A stretch of 35,080 nt of DNA from Microbacterium paulum (lineage in GTDB: Bacteria; Actinomycetota; Actinomycetes; Actinomycetales; Microbacteriaceae). Position numbers and translations under genes: made by a program. Below, piece after piece: positions 29,000-35,080 of this stretch. Under the pieces are notes generated by a model. That model did no database searches, had not been told where the DNA came from, and saw only the letters and a list, made by a program, of their open reading frames with translations. Location of the stretch: contig NZ_JAAGRY010000036.1 in assembly GCF_015707995.1 (NCBI RefSeq), positions 1 through 35,080 on the forward strand, in the 5' to 3' direction. Position 1 is the first letter of the stretch; each line of letters begins with the position of its first letter.

Positions 29000-30292
29000 T
29001 CACGCCACCGCCGGGCGACGACGGATCGCGAGGGTCATGAGACCACCCGCGATCGGGAGCACTCCCCCGACGGCGAACATCAGCACGAAGCCACCGACGA
29101 GGGCGACCAGGCCCGCACCGATCACCGGGCCGAGCAGCTGGCCGAGACTCGCCGACACGTTGACGAAGGCGAGGTCGCGGGCGCTGTCGTCGGGGAACGG
29201 CAACAGGTCGGTCGCCAGGGCGAGCCCGACCGACATGTACGCGCCGTAACCGATACCCAGGAACGCGGCGGCGAGCAACGTGGTCTCGAAGCTCGGCGCG
29301 AAAGCGATGACGAGCCCCGCGACGCCCTGCACCACCGCCGAGCCGACCGTCAAGGCGATGCGGTGACCGCTGCGGTCGGAGATGCTCCCCGCGATCACCG
29401 ACGCCGCGACGACGAACACCGTGTAGACGACGATCAGCAGCAGCAGGTCGTCTTCGGCGCCCGCCGCGTCGCGGTGCAGTCCGTAGAGCAGAAAGAACAG
29501 CAGGAGCCCGGTGCCGAGCGCATTGCCGATATTGACGATCAGGCGCCCCCAGAGCAGCCACCCGAAGTCGTGGTCGCGGAACGCGGCGAGCCGCTGCGAC
29601 AGCGTGTGCACGGTGCGGGCCGACGCCGACGCGGCGGGCGCCGGCGGGTCGGGCAGCCAGAGCGCGGCGACGACACCGGCGACGAGCAGAAAGCCGGCGA
29701 GGGCGAGATAGCCGGTCACGACGCCGAGGCCGAGCAGCACGATCACGCCCACCCCGACGACGATGCCGACCGCTTGCGACGACGCGATCGCCGCCGATGC
29801 GGCGCCGCGCTGGTCGGTGAGCTGATCGGCGATGAGCGCGGTGAAGGCGGCGGATGCCACGGCGACACCGACCGAGACGCCCACCCACGCGACGCCGACC
29901 CCCCACGGCCCCTGCGCGAACGCGATTCCCACCAGCGAGAGGGCGCCCAGCACCACACCGCCGAGCGCCCACGGACGACGCCGCCCGAACGCGCCGCGCG
30001 TGCGGTCGCTGAGCCCACCGGCGAGCGGGCCCGCGATGACGCCGGCGAGACCGCCGACCGCCAGCACGAGCCCCGACGAGACGACGCCGGCGATCCAGCC
30101 GTCGGCATCGTCGGGAGTGTCGAGCTGCAACGGGATCAACAGCTGCAGGGGCGTCAGCTGCGCCGTCCAAAGCGCGAGCCACGCAAGGCTGAACAGGGTG
30201 AACCAGCGCGCGCCGACGCGCTTAGGCGCGGCAGTGGTGTCCGCGCGCTCGTTCGCTGTGGCGGGCCGGTCTGCGGGGGAACGGTCGGGCAC
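29000..30292 (-). CDS. MFS transporter
   Basis: A 430-residue major facilitator superfamily permease with about 12 hydrophobic segments, after a hydrophilic N-terminal stretch of about 30 residues. The motif A-like loop after helix 2 is [17 protein letters not shown], and a second, [10 protein letters not shown], sits in the other half, as is usual for duplicated MFS halves. The pattern [13 protein letters not shown] resembles the sugar/cation symporter or PUCC-like branches, but I would not assign a substrate. I chose GTG 30292 because AAGGAG sits 6 nt before it; the frame is open further upstream. A -10-like TAGCGT is at 30313-30318. It is divergent from rpsT. Confidence 0.9.
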   Translation of the reverse strand: MPDRSPADRPATANERADTTAAPKRVGARWFTLFSLAWLALWTAQLTPLQLLIPLQLDTPDDADGWIAGVVSSGLVLAVGGLAGVIAGPLAGGLSDRTRGAFGRRRPWALGGVVLGALSLVGIAFAQGPWGVGVAWVGVSVGVAVASAAFTALIADQLTDQRGAASAAIASSQAVGIVVGVGVIVLLGLGVVTGYLALAGFLLVAGVVAALWLPDPPAPAASASARTVHTLSQRLAAFRDHDFGWLLWGRLIVNIGNALGTGLLLFFLLYGLHRDAAGAEDDLLLLIVVYTVFVVAASVIAGSISDRSGHRIALTVGSAVVQGVAGLVIAFAPSFETTLLAAAFLGIGYGAYMSVGLALATDLLPFPDDSARDLAFVNVSASLGQLLGPVIGAGLVALVGGFVLMFAVGGVLPIAGGLMTLAIRRRPAVA

Positions 30293-30445
30293 AGTCGACT
30301 CCTTCGTCGAAGACGCTACCGGTCGGGTGCCGGCGGTCCGATCATGCCGCACTCCCGGCATCCGTCCTCGGCACGGCGCGCCCGCGAACCCGCGTTCTCG
30401 GCGCCGCCGTGGATCACCGCGCGCGTCGACACCTGGGCGGCCCGA

Positions 30446-30476
30446 TTGGAGGGGCCGGGCGCCCACCTGGTAGACT
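30446..30476 (+). promoter_or_regulatory. rpsT promoter
   Basis: TTGGAG (30446-30451) and TAGACT (30471-30476), spacer 19 bp. The transcript would begin near 30483, leaving a leader of about 97 nt. Confidence 0.6.
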
Positions 30477-30489
30477 CGGTGATTGGCTT

Positions 30490-30513
30490 GCGTGTGGGTC
30501 CCACCTCACACGC
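30490..30513 (+). promoter_or_regulatory. Hairpin in the rpsT leader
   Basis: GCGTGTG (30490-30496) pairs with CACACGC (30507-30513), and the inner GGT/ACC continues the stem with one bulged T and a 3-nt loop. It lies at the 5' end of the predicted mRNA and could be involved in S20 autoregulation or mRNA stability; function is inferred. Confidence 0.5.
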
Positions 30514-30579
30514 CGCCGGAGGCGCCCCTCTACCGCCACCCCGGCACATCCATCGAAAACTCCGAACGAAAGAGCCGTC

Positions 30580-30840
30580 GTGGCCAACATCAAGTCGCAG
30601 ATCAAGCGCAACAAGACCAACGAGAAGGCGCACGAGCGCAACAAGGCCGTCAAGAGCGAGCTGAAGACCGAGGTGCGTCGCACCCGCGAGGCCATCGCCG
30701 CCGGCGACAAGGCCGCCGCCGAGAAGGCTCTCGCCAAGGCGTCCAAGAAGCTCGACAAGGCCGTGAGCAAGGGCGTCATCCACGAGAACCAGGCTGCGAA
30801 CCGCAAGTCGGCCATCGCGAAGCAGGTCGCCGCTCTCTGA
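30580..30840 (+). CDS. rpsT: 30S ribosomal protein S20
   Basis: An 86-residue, lysine- and alanine-rich protein, [20 protein letters not shown] at the start and a long helical remainder with [20 protein letters not shown] and [18 protein letters not shown]20 binds 16S rRNA early in 30S assembly. The start GTG 30580 is preceded by a weak AAAGAG. It is a single-gene unit with its own promoter, a leader of about 97 nt and a strong terminator, as is usual for rpsT. holA and comEC are nearby on the other strand, an arrangement frequent in bacteria. Confidence 0.98.
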   Translation: MANIKSQIKRNKTNEKAHERNKAVKSELKTEVRRTREAIAAGDKAAAEKALAKASKKLDKAVSKGVIHENQAANRKSAIAKQVAAL

Positions 30841-30851
30841 GCCGCTTCTTT

Positions 30852-30886
30852 GAAAGAGCCTGTCCCCGCGTGGGACGGGCTCTTTC
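30852..30886. terminator. rpsT terminator hairpin
   Basis: GAAAGAGCCTGTCCC (30852-30866), loop CGCGT, then GGGACGGGCTCTTTC (30872-30886): a 15-bp stem with one G-T wobble. It begins 12 bp after the rpsT stop and ends in TTTC. Confidence 0.92.
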
Positions 30887-31001
30887 GCGTCTGCGGCCTG
30901 TGCCGACCCATTCGCACCTTCCGGGCCACCCCGAGGGGTGAGGCAGTGCCACGTGGGGGCAAGGGCGGCGGGATGCCACGGGCGCGGCAGCCCACGAAAC
31001 G

Positions 31002-31529
31002 TCAGCCCGGTGGGGTCGAGACGTCCTCGGCATCGAGGGAAGCGAGGTATGCGGCGTTGCCGCGGAGCGCGGCGTCGTAGCGCTGCACCTCCGCCGTCGG
31101 AAAGCGATCGGCGATCACGGTGAGGACCTCCGCGAGGGCGGCGTGGGGGCGCCCCGCCGCGTGCACGGTGAGCGCCCGGAAGAGCCCCAACGACTCCGAT
31201 TCGGGGTACCGGGCGATGCCCTCGTCGAAGACGGCGAGACTCTCCTCGTAGCGACCGAGGTTCCGCAGGGTGCTGCCGTACTGCAGGTAGCACTGGCGCA
31301 GCCAGCGCCCCTCCAGGCCCGCCGCCATCGCGCGGCGGTAGTAGCCGAGCGCGGTCTCCTCCTCGCCGGCCGTGTCGTACGCTCCCCCGACCTCGTAGAG
31401 CACGGCGGGGTCGTCCGGATGCTCGGCCAGCACCTCGAGGAACGCGGTGATGGTCGGAGCCATGCTCGCGCGATCGCGCGCGGCGAAGATCTCGTCCAGC
31501 CGTGCGCGCAGCGTCCTATCCGTGCTCAT
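31002..31529 (-). CDS. Tetratricopeptide repeat protein
   Basis: A 175-residue soluble helical protein with TPR-like repeats. The clearest are VLYEVGGAYDTAGEEETALG with YYRRAMAAG after it (residues about 50-80), and YLQYGSTLRNLGRYEESLAV with FDEGIARYP after it (about 88-115); a degenerate repeat follows to about 150. TPRs mediate protein contacts, and no enzyme motif is present. I chose ATG 31529 because GGAGG lies about 6 nt before it; an upstream ATG at 31544 reads through that site. A -10-like TAGCGT is at 31548-31553. It is separated from holA by 199 bp, so is probably its own unit. Function unknown. Confidence 0.88.
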   Translation of the reverse strand: MSTDRTLRARLDEIFAARDRASMAPTITAFLEVLAEHPDDPAVLYEVGGAYDTAGEEETALGYYRRAMAAGLEGRWLRQCYLQYGSTLRNLGRYEESLAVFDEGIARYPESESLGLFRALTVHAAGRPHAALAEVLTVIADRFPTAEVQRYDAALRGNAAYLASLDAEDVSTPPG

Positions 31530-31544
31530 CGGGGCCTCCTCCAC

Positions 31545-31728
31545 GACACGCTAACAGGGAACGAAGGAGCCCCAGGTGGCACCTCGACGCCTGTTCCGCG
31601 CCCCGCAGACGTGCCCACGTGCCACCTCGCGGAGCGAGAGGAAGCCACGCGCACAGCCGGTCCGCACACGCAGCGGAGGGAGTGTGGGATGCCCGGAGCA
31701 CAGCCTCGCCCGGGCGCGAAGGGGCGTG
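31545..31728. other. Intergenic region with inverted repeats between holA and the TPR gene
   Basis: About 184 bp without a convincing gene. It holds AGGTGGCAC (31574-31582) and its inverse GTGCCACCT (31619-31627), a CACGTG palindrome (31616-31621), and a tight CTCGC-GGA-GCGAG hairpin (31626-31638). Further on, GCCCGG and CCGGGC are 12 nt apart near 31690-31714. One or more of these may end the comEC-holA transcript; I cannot choose among them. Confidence 0.4.
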
Positions 31729-32778
31729 TCAGGCGGCGCCGAAGGGCGCGCGCGTCGCGATCACGGTGACGAGTCGCTCGACGGCGAAGACCGGGTCGCG
31801 CGAGGCGCCCTTGACCTCGGCATCCGCCCGCGCCGCCGCCTGGATGGCCATGCCGAGCGAGGCCTCGTTCCACCCGGTGAGGTCGCGGCGGGCCCGATCG
31901 ACCTGCCAGTCCTTCATGCCGAGGCGGGCCGCGAGTGCCGACGACGACTCTCGCGTGCCGGCGACCCGGGCCATCGTGCGCAGCTTCGAGGCGATCGCCG
32001 CGACGAGGGGCACGGGGTCGGCGCCGCTGGCGAGCGCGTGCCGGAGCGCGACGAGCGCGTCGCCGTAGCGACCGGCGATCGCAGTGTCGGCGACGGTGAA
32101 CGCGGATGTCTCGACGCGGCCACCGTAGTAACGCTCGACGGTGCGCTCGTCGACGTCGCCGGGGACGTCGGCGATGAGTTGCTGGCATGCGGCGGCGAGC
32201 TCGGTGAGGTCGTCGGAGAACGCCCCGACGAGCGCGCGCAGCGCGACGGGCGCGATGCGCTTGCGCGCCGTCTGGAACTCGCCCGCGGCGAAGTCGAACC
32301 GGTCGGAGTCGCGCTTGACGGCGGGGCAGGCGATCTCGATGCCGCCACCCGCGCCGGCGCGGATCGCGTCGAGCAGCTTCTTGCCGCGGACGCTCGAACC
32401 GGTGTGCCGCAGCACGACGGTCGCCCCGTCTTGCGGCGCCTCGAGGTAGCGGATCGCCTCGGTGAGGAACGCGTCGGAGCACTTCTCGACACCCGACACG
32501 CGCACGAGCCGCGGCTCGCCGAACAGCGACGGAGAGGTGAGCGCGAGGAGGCTACCGGAGGCGTAGTCGTCGGCGCGCAGGTCGGAGACCTCGAGGCTCG
32601 CGTCTTCGGCGCGCAGGTAGTCGCGCACGCCCGCGATGGCGCGTTCGGCGCAGACCTCTTCGGGGCCCGAGACGAGCACGATCGGGGCGGGTTGCGGTGC
32701 ACGCCACGACACTTGCGGGATCGCCGACGCGCTCTTGCCGCCGCTGCGGGCGGGGGCTCGACGCGGGGCGGGGGTCAT
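31729..32778 (-). CDS. holA: DNA polymerase III delta subunit
   Basis: HolA is the wrench of the clamp loader, opening the beta clamp for loading at primer junctions. The 349-residue protein has the typical N-terminal region (PIVLVSGPEEVCAERAIAGV), the middle TSPSLFGEPRLVRVSGVEKC (matching the SLF/LFGE block), GATVVLRHTG with KKLLDAIRAG, and the C-terminal helical collar domain (DALVALRHALASGADPVPLV, LGMKDWQVDRARRDLTGWNE). It lies 9 bp after comEC in the same direction. A -10 TAGGCT that includes the comEC stop codon sits 6 nt before the ATG. Confidence 0.95.
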   Translation of the reverse strand: MTPAPRRAPARSGGKSASAIPQVSWRAPQPAPIVLVSGPEEVCAERAIAGVRDYLRAEDASLEVSDLRADDYASGSLLALTSPSLFGEPRLVRVSGVEKCSDAFLTEAIRYLEAPQDGATVVLRHTGSSVRGKKLLDAIRAGAGGGIEIACPAVKRDSDRFDFAAGEFQTARKRIAPVALRALVGAFSDDLTELAAACQQLIADVPGDVDERTVERYYGGRVETSAFTVADTAIAGRYGDALVALRHALASGADPVPLVAAIASKLRTMARVAGTRESSSALAARLGMKDWQVDRARRDLTGWNEASLGMAIQAAARADAEVKGASRDPVFAVERLVTVIATRAPFGAA

Positions 32779-32784
32779 GCCCCC

Positions 32785-32790
32785 AGCCTA
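32785..32790 (-). promoter_or_regulatory. -10 element of holA overlapping the comEC stop
   Basis: On the minus strand TAG-GCT is both the comEC stop codon (TAG) and the start of a -10 hexamer TAGGCT, with GGGGGC (6 nt) to the holA ATG. It has leaderless spacing. Confidence 0.45.
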
Positions 32791-35080
32791 TCCGGCGGGT
32801 GCGACAGCCCGACCTGGCGGCGGCGGACCGGGACTGCGCCCGCCGTCCGCCGGGGCCGTGTCGGCGCGTGCGTGCCAGAGGCGCAGGCCCTCGGCATCCC
32901 GCCACACCGCTATGAGACCCTCGCGATCGGTGCGGGCCACTCGGGCGCCGGACGTCGTCAGCAGCGTGAGCGTCTCGCCGCGCGGGTGCCCGTAGTCGTT
33001 CTCGCCGACGGTGATGAGCGCCACCGCGGGGCGCAGGCGCGTGTAGAGCGCCGCATCTTGATCGGCGCTGCCGTGGTGGGCGACCTTGACGACCTCGTAG
33101 GAGGCGAGAAGACCCGCGTCGGCTTTCATCGCCTGCTGGCCCGCGGCCGAGAGGTCGCCGAGGAACAGCGAGGTCGGCACCCCGCCACCGCGGAACTCCA
33201 CGACGACGCTCGCGTCGTTGCCGGGCGCGGTCGTCGCGCGTGGCCACAGGACGCGCCAGCGCGCGTCGCCGAGCACGCCGGTCATACCGCGACCCGCGAG
33301 GTTCAGCTTCGCGCCGGCGGCTGCCATATCGCCCAGCACCCGCACGTCGGAGGGGCCGCTCGTCGGTCCGTGCACGAGCGTGCCCACGCGGCCGCGCACG
33401 GCGTCGAGACCGCCGCGGTGGTCGAGATCGAAGTGCGTCAGCACGAGCAGGTCGAGGTGCGAGATGCCGAGTTCGTCGAGGCAGCGCCCGAGCGGCGCGG
33501 GGTCGGGGCCCGTGTCGACGAGGGCGACGCTGCCCGCCGAGCGCACGACGACGGCATCGCCCTGACCGACGTCGCACGCGGCGATCGCCCATGCGGTCGG
33601 AATGCCCGCCCGCGTCAACGCCTGCGAGATCGGGCCGAGCGCGACGGCCGTGCCGACGGCGGCCGCGATCGTGAGCGTCGCCGCTGCGCGGAGCCGTGGA
33701 TGCCCCGGCACGATCAGCGCCGCGACGGCGCCGCCGAGCAGGGCGAGCGCCGCGAGACCCCCGAAGCCCTCGGGCCAGTCGACGACGGTGCCCGGCAGCG
33801 ACGCGAAGGTCGTCGCAGTACCCGCGATCCACGCGGCGGGCAGCCACGCGAGCGCGCCGAGTCCGCTCCCGAGCAGCGGGATGCCGGCGGCGAGGCACGC
33901 CGCGAGGCCCACGACCGTGCCGAGCGGCGCGGCGGGCGCGGCGATCATGTTGGCGAGCACCCCGTATACCGAGAGCTGCGGCGAGATCAGCACGACGAGC
34001 GGCCCGCACGCGAGCTGGGCCGCGAGAGGCACCGAGATGCCGAGGGCGAGCGGGCGTGGCATCCATCTCGCGAGCCCGTCGGCGAGAGGACCGGCGCCGA
34101 CCAGCAGCGCACCGGTCGCGGCCGACGACAGGGCGAAACCGAGCGAGAGCCCCAACCACGGGTCGGCCAGCAGCAGCACGACGACCGCCGCCGTGAGCAG
34201 CGAAAGCCCGGCGCCGGGGCGTCCGAGCAGGATGCCGAGCATCGCGATCGCCGCCATCGCCGCCGCCCGCACAACGCTCGGCTCGGGTGAGACGAGCACG
34301 ACGAACGCGGTCAACGCGCCGAGCCCGGCGAGAACGCGCACACCCCGCCGCGCCCGGCAGAGGGCCGCCGCGCCGAATGCGAGCGCGACGACGAGCGCGC
34401 AGTTCGCTCCGGACACCGCCGTGAGATGCGACAGCGACGAGGTCTTCATCGCGGTGTCGAGCGCGGGGTCGACGGCGCTCGTGTCACCGACAGCGAGCCC
34501 GGCGATGAGACCCCCGCCCGGCGGCGGCAGGCCCGACGTGATCGCGACCAGCCCGCGGCGCAGGGCGGATGCCACGCCGAGCGCGCCCTGCGCGGGCGAG
34601 AGCACCTCGACCGGCCCGCTCGCGTCGATCACGAGCACCTCGCGCTCCCCCGGGTCGGCCCGCCACGCCGTGCCGCTGAGCCGTAGCTCGGCGCCGAGAT
34701 CGATCGCAGGATCGATCACCGGGGCATCCACGCTCTCCGTCAACGCCCCGTCGTCGCCCCCGGCGTCATCACCGTCGCCGTCTCCCCACGCTTTCCCCGA
34801 GCCGCGCGCGCCGTCCGTCGCGCCGGGCAGGCGCACGAGCACGGGCACCCCCGCGCCGCCGAACGGGGTCTCGTCCGACCCGCGCCCGCCGAGCAGGGCT
34901 CGGTGGAGCGCGCCGTCGAAGCGCCAGCCGTCGGCGCTCCGCTCGATCTTGCCGACGGCGGTCACCTCGACCGTGAGCGACCGTCCGCCGTCGATCTGCA
35001 GCCCCGCCGCCGCCTCGCGCGCCGGCAGGCTCACCGCCACGTGCGTGCAGACGCCCGCGGCGGCGGCGAGCACGACCGCC
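32788..35080 (-). CDS. comEC: ComEC/Rec2 DNA-uptake channel (N-terminus cut by window edge)
   Basis: ComEC forms the membrane channel for single-stranded DNA entry during natural transformation. About 764 residues are visible; only the extreme N-terminus is off the right edge. It has a DUF4131/OB-like exported part, then the competence domain with about eight hydrophobic segments (HLTAVSGANCALVVALAFGA, VVRAAAMAAIAMLGILLGRP). A C-terminal metallo-beta-lactamase-like domain follows (ACDVGQGDAVVVRS, LVLTHFDLDHRGGLDAV, VKVAHHGSADQDA). In the metal motif the usual HxHxDH reads HFDLDH, so the second His is Asp. It is followed by holA after 9 bp. comEA usually precedes comEC and would be outside the window. 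Confidence 0.94.
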   Translation of the reverse strand, partial: AVVLAAAAGVCTHVAVSLPAREAAAGLQIDGGRSLTVEVTAVGKIERSADGWRFDGALHRALLGGRGSDETPFGGAGVPVLVRLPGATDGARGSGKAWGDGDGDDAGGDDGALTESVDAPVIDPAIDLGAELRLSGTAWRADPGEREVLVIDASGPVEVLSPAQGALGVASALRRGLVAITSGLPPPGGGLIAGLAVGDTSAVDPALDTAMKTSSLSHLTAVSGANCALVVALAFGAAALCRARRGVRVLAGLGALTAFVVLVSPEPSVVRAAAMAAIAMLGILLGRPGAGLSLLTAAVVVLLLADPWLGLSLGFALSSAATGALLVGAGPLADGLARWMPRPLALGISVPLAAQLACGPLVVLISPQLSVYGVLANMIAAPAAPLGTVVGLAACLAAGIPLLGSGLGALAWLPAAWIAGTATTFASLPGTVVDWPEGFGGLAALALLGGAVAALIVPGHPRLRAAATLTIAAAVGTAVALGPISQALTRAGIPTAWAIAACDVGQGDAVVVRSAGSVALVDTGPDPAPLGRCLDELGISHLDLLVLTHFDLDHRGGLDAVRGRVGTLVHGPTSGPSDVRVLGDMAAAGAKLNLAGRGMTGVLGDARWRVLWPRATTAPGNDASVVVEFRGGGVPTSLFLGDLSAAGQQAMKADAGLLASYEVVKVAHHGSADQDAALYTRLRPAVALITVGENDYGHPRGETLTLLTTSGARVARTDREGLIAVWRDAEGLRLWHARADTAPADGGRSPGPPPPGRAVAPAG

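Larger units (their letters stand above)
30293..30579. other. Divergent intergenic region, MFS gene / rpsT
   Basis: 287 bp. On the minus side it holds the MFS -10 (30313-30318) and a palindrome ATGCCG-CACTCC-CGGCAT (30344-30361) that could be an operator. On the plus side it holds the rpsT promoter and leader hairpin, listed separately. I see no coding sequence. Confidence 0.5.

Noticed and set aside
31576..34290. A 904-residue open frame on the plus strand across holA and comEC
   Set aside because: It is antisense to two well-recognised genes and shows only Arg/Gly/Glu-rich shadow composition.

Overview
The window looks like chromosomal core DNA from a high-GC Gram-positive actinobacterium, most likely Microbacteriaceae and probably Microbacterium or a close relative. 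This rests on very high GC (about 70% by eye), frequent GTG starts, tight 1-11 nt gene overlaps, and the conserved actinobacterial order hrcA-dnaJ-rsmE-HIT-phoH-ybeY-corC-era ... leuA ... recO-uppS ... dusB-dgt-dnaG. The species call is inference. There is no prophage, transposase, CRISPR array, rRNA or tRNA gene that I can see. No stretch longer than 300 bases lacks a gene.

Layout, left to right. 1-3932: dusB, dgt and dnaG (cut at the left edge) read leftward as an overlapping set. 3995-5161: a glutathione-peroxidase-like gene and a DsbA/FrnE-like gene converge with abutting stop codons. 5246-6783: recO-uppS (leftward) joined by a GTGA overlap. 6875-7582: a TRIC-type cation channel, divergent from recO. 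7593-7665: an intergenic inverted-repeat element. 7715-9616: leuA with a leader peptide and attenuator that I could reconstruct. 9735-10892: a beta-helix lipoprotein. 10958-18140: the leftward stress/translation operon era-corC-ybeY-phoH-HIT-rsmE-dnaJ-hrcA, headed by a CIRCE operator. 18213-19207: a decayed type-B carboxylesterase. 19295-21162: hemW and a DUF1990 gene. 21184-23028: lepA. 23262-28025: a very large secreted nuclease plus 5'-nucleotidase. 28190-28966: an alpha/beta hydrolase. 29000-30292: an MFS transporter. 30580-30840: rpsT with its own promoter, leader hairpin and terminator. 31002-31529: a TPR protein. 31729-35080: comEC (cut at the right edge) and holA.

How the genes work together. 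Most are housekeeping: replication priming and nucleotide pool (dnaG, dgt, holA), tRNA and rRNA modification (dusB, rsmE, ybeY), ribosome function (era, lepA, rpsT), cell-wall lipid carrier (uppS), recombination (recO), DNA uptake (comEC), heat shock (hrcA, dnaJ), heme loading (hemW) and leucine synthesis (leuA). The secreted nuclease/nucleotidase would turn extracellular DNA into nucleosides and phosphate.

I found no clearly new multi-gene system. The signals most worth checking are: the leucine attenuator with leader peptide MRFGQLLLSCRDEASI upstream of leuA; strong over-representation of the heptamer GGATGCC/GGCATCC in both orientations, in genes and between them; a repeated -10-to-start spacing that implies many leaderless mRNAs; the 17-bp perfect inverted repeat between the channel gene and leuA; and the multi-domain secreted nuclease.
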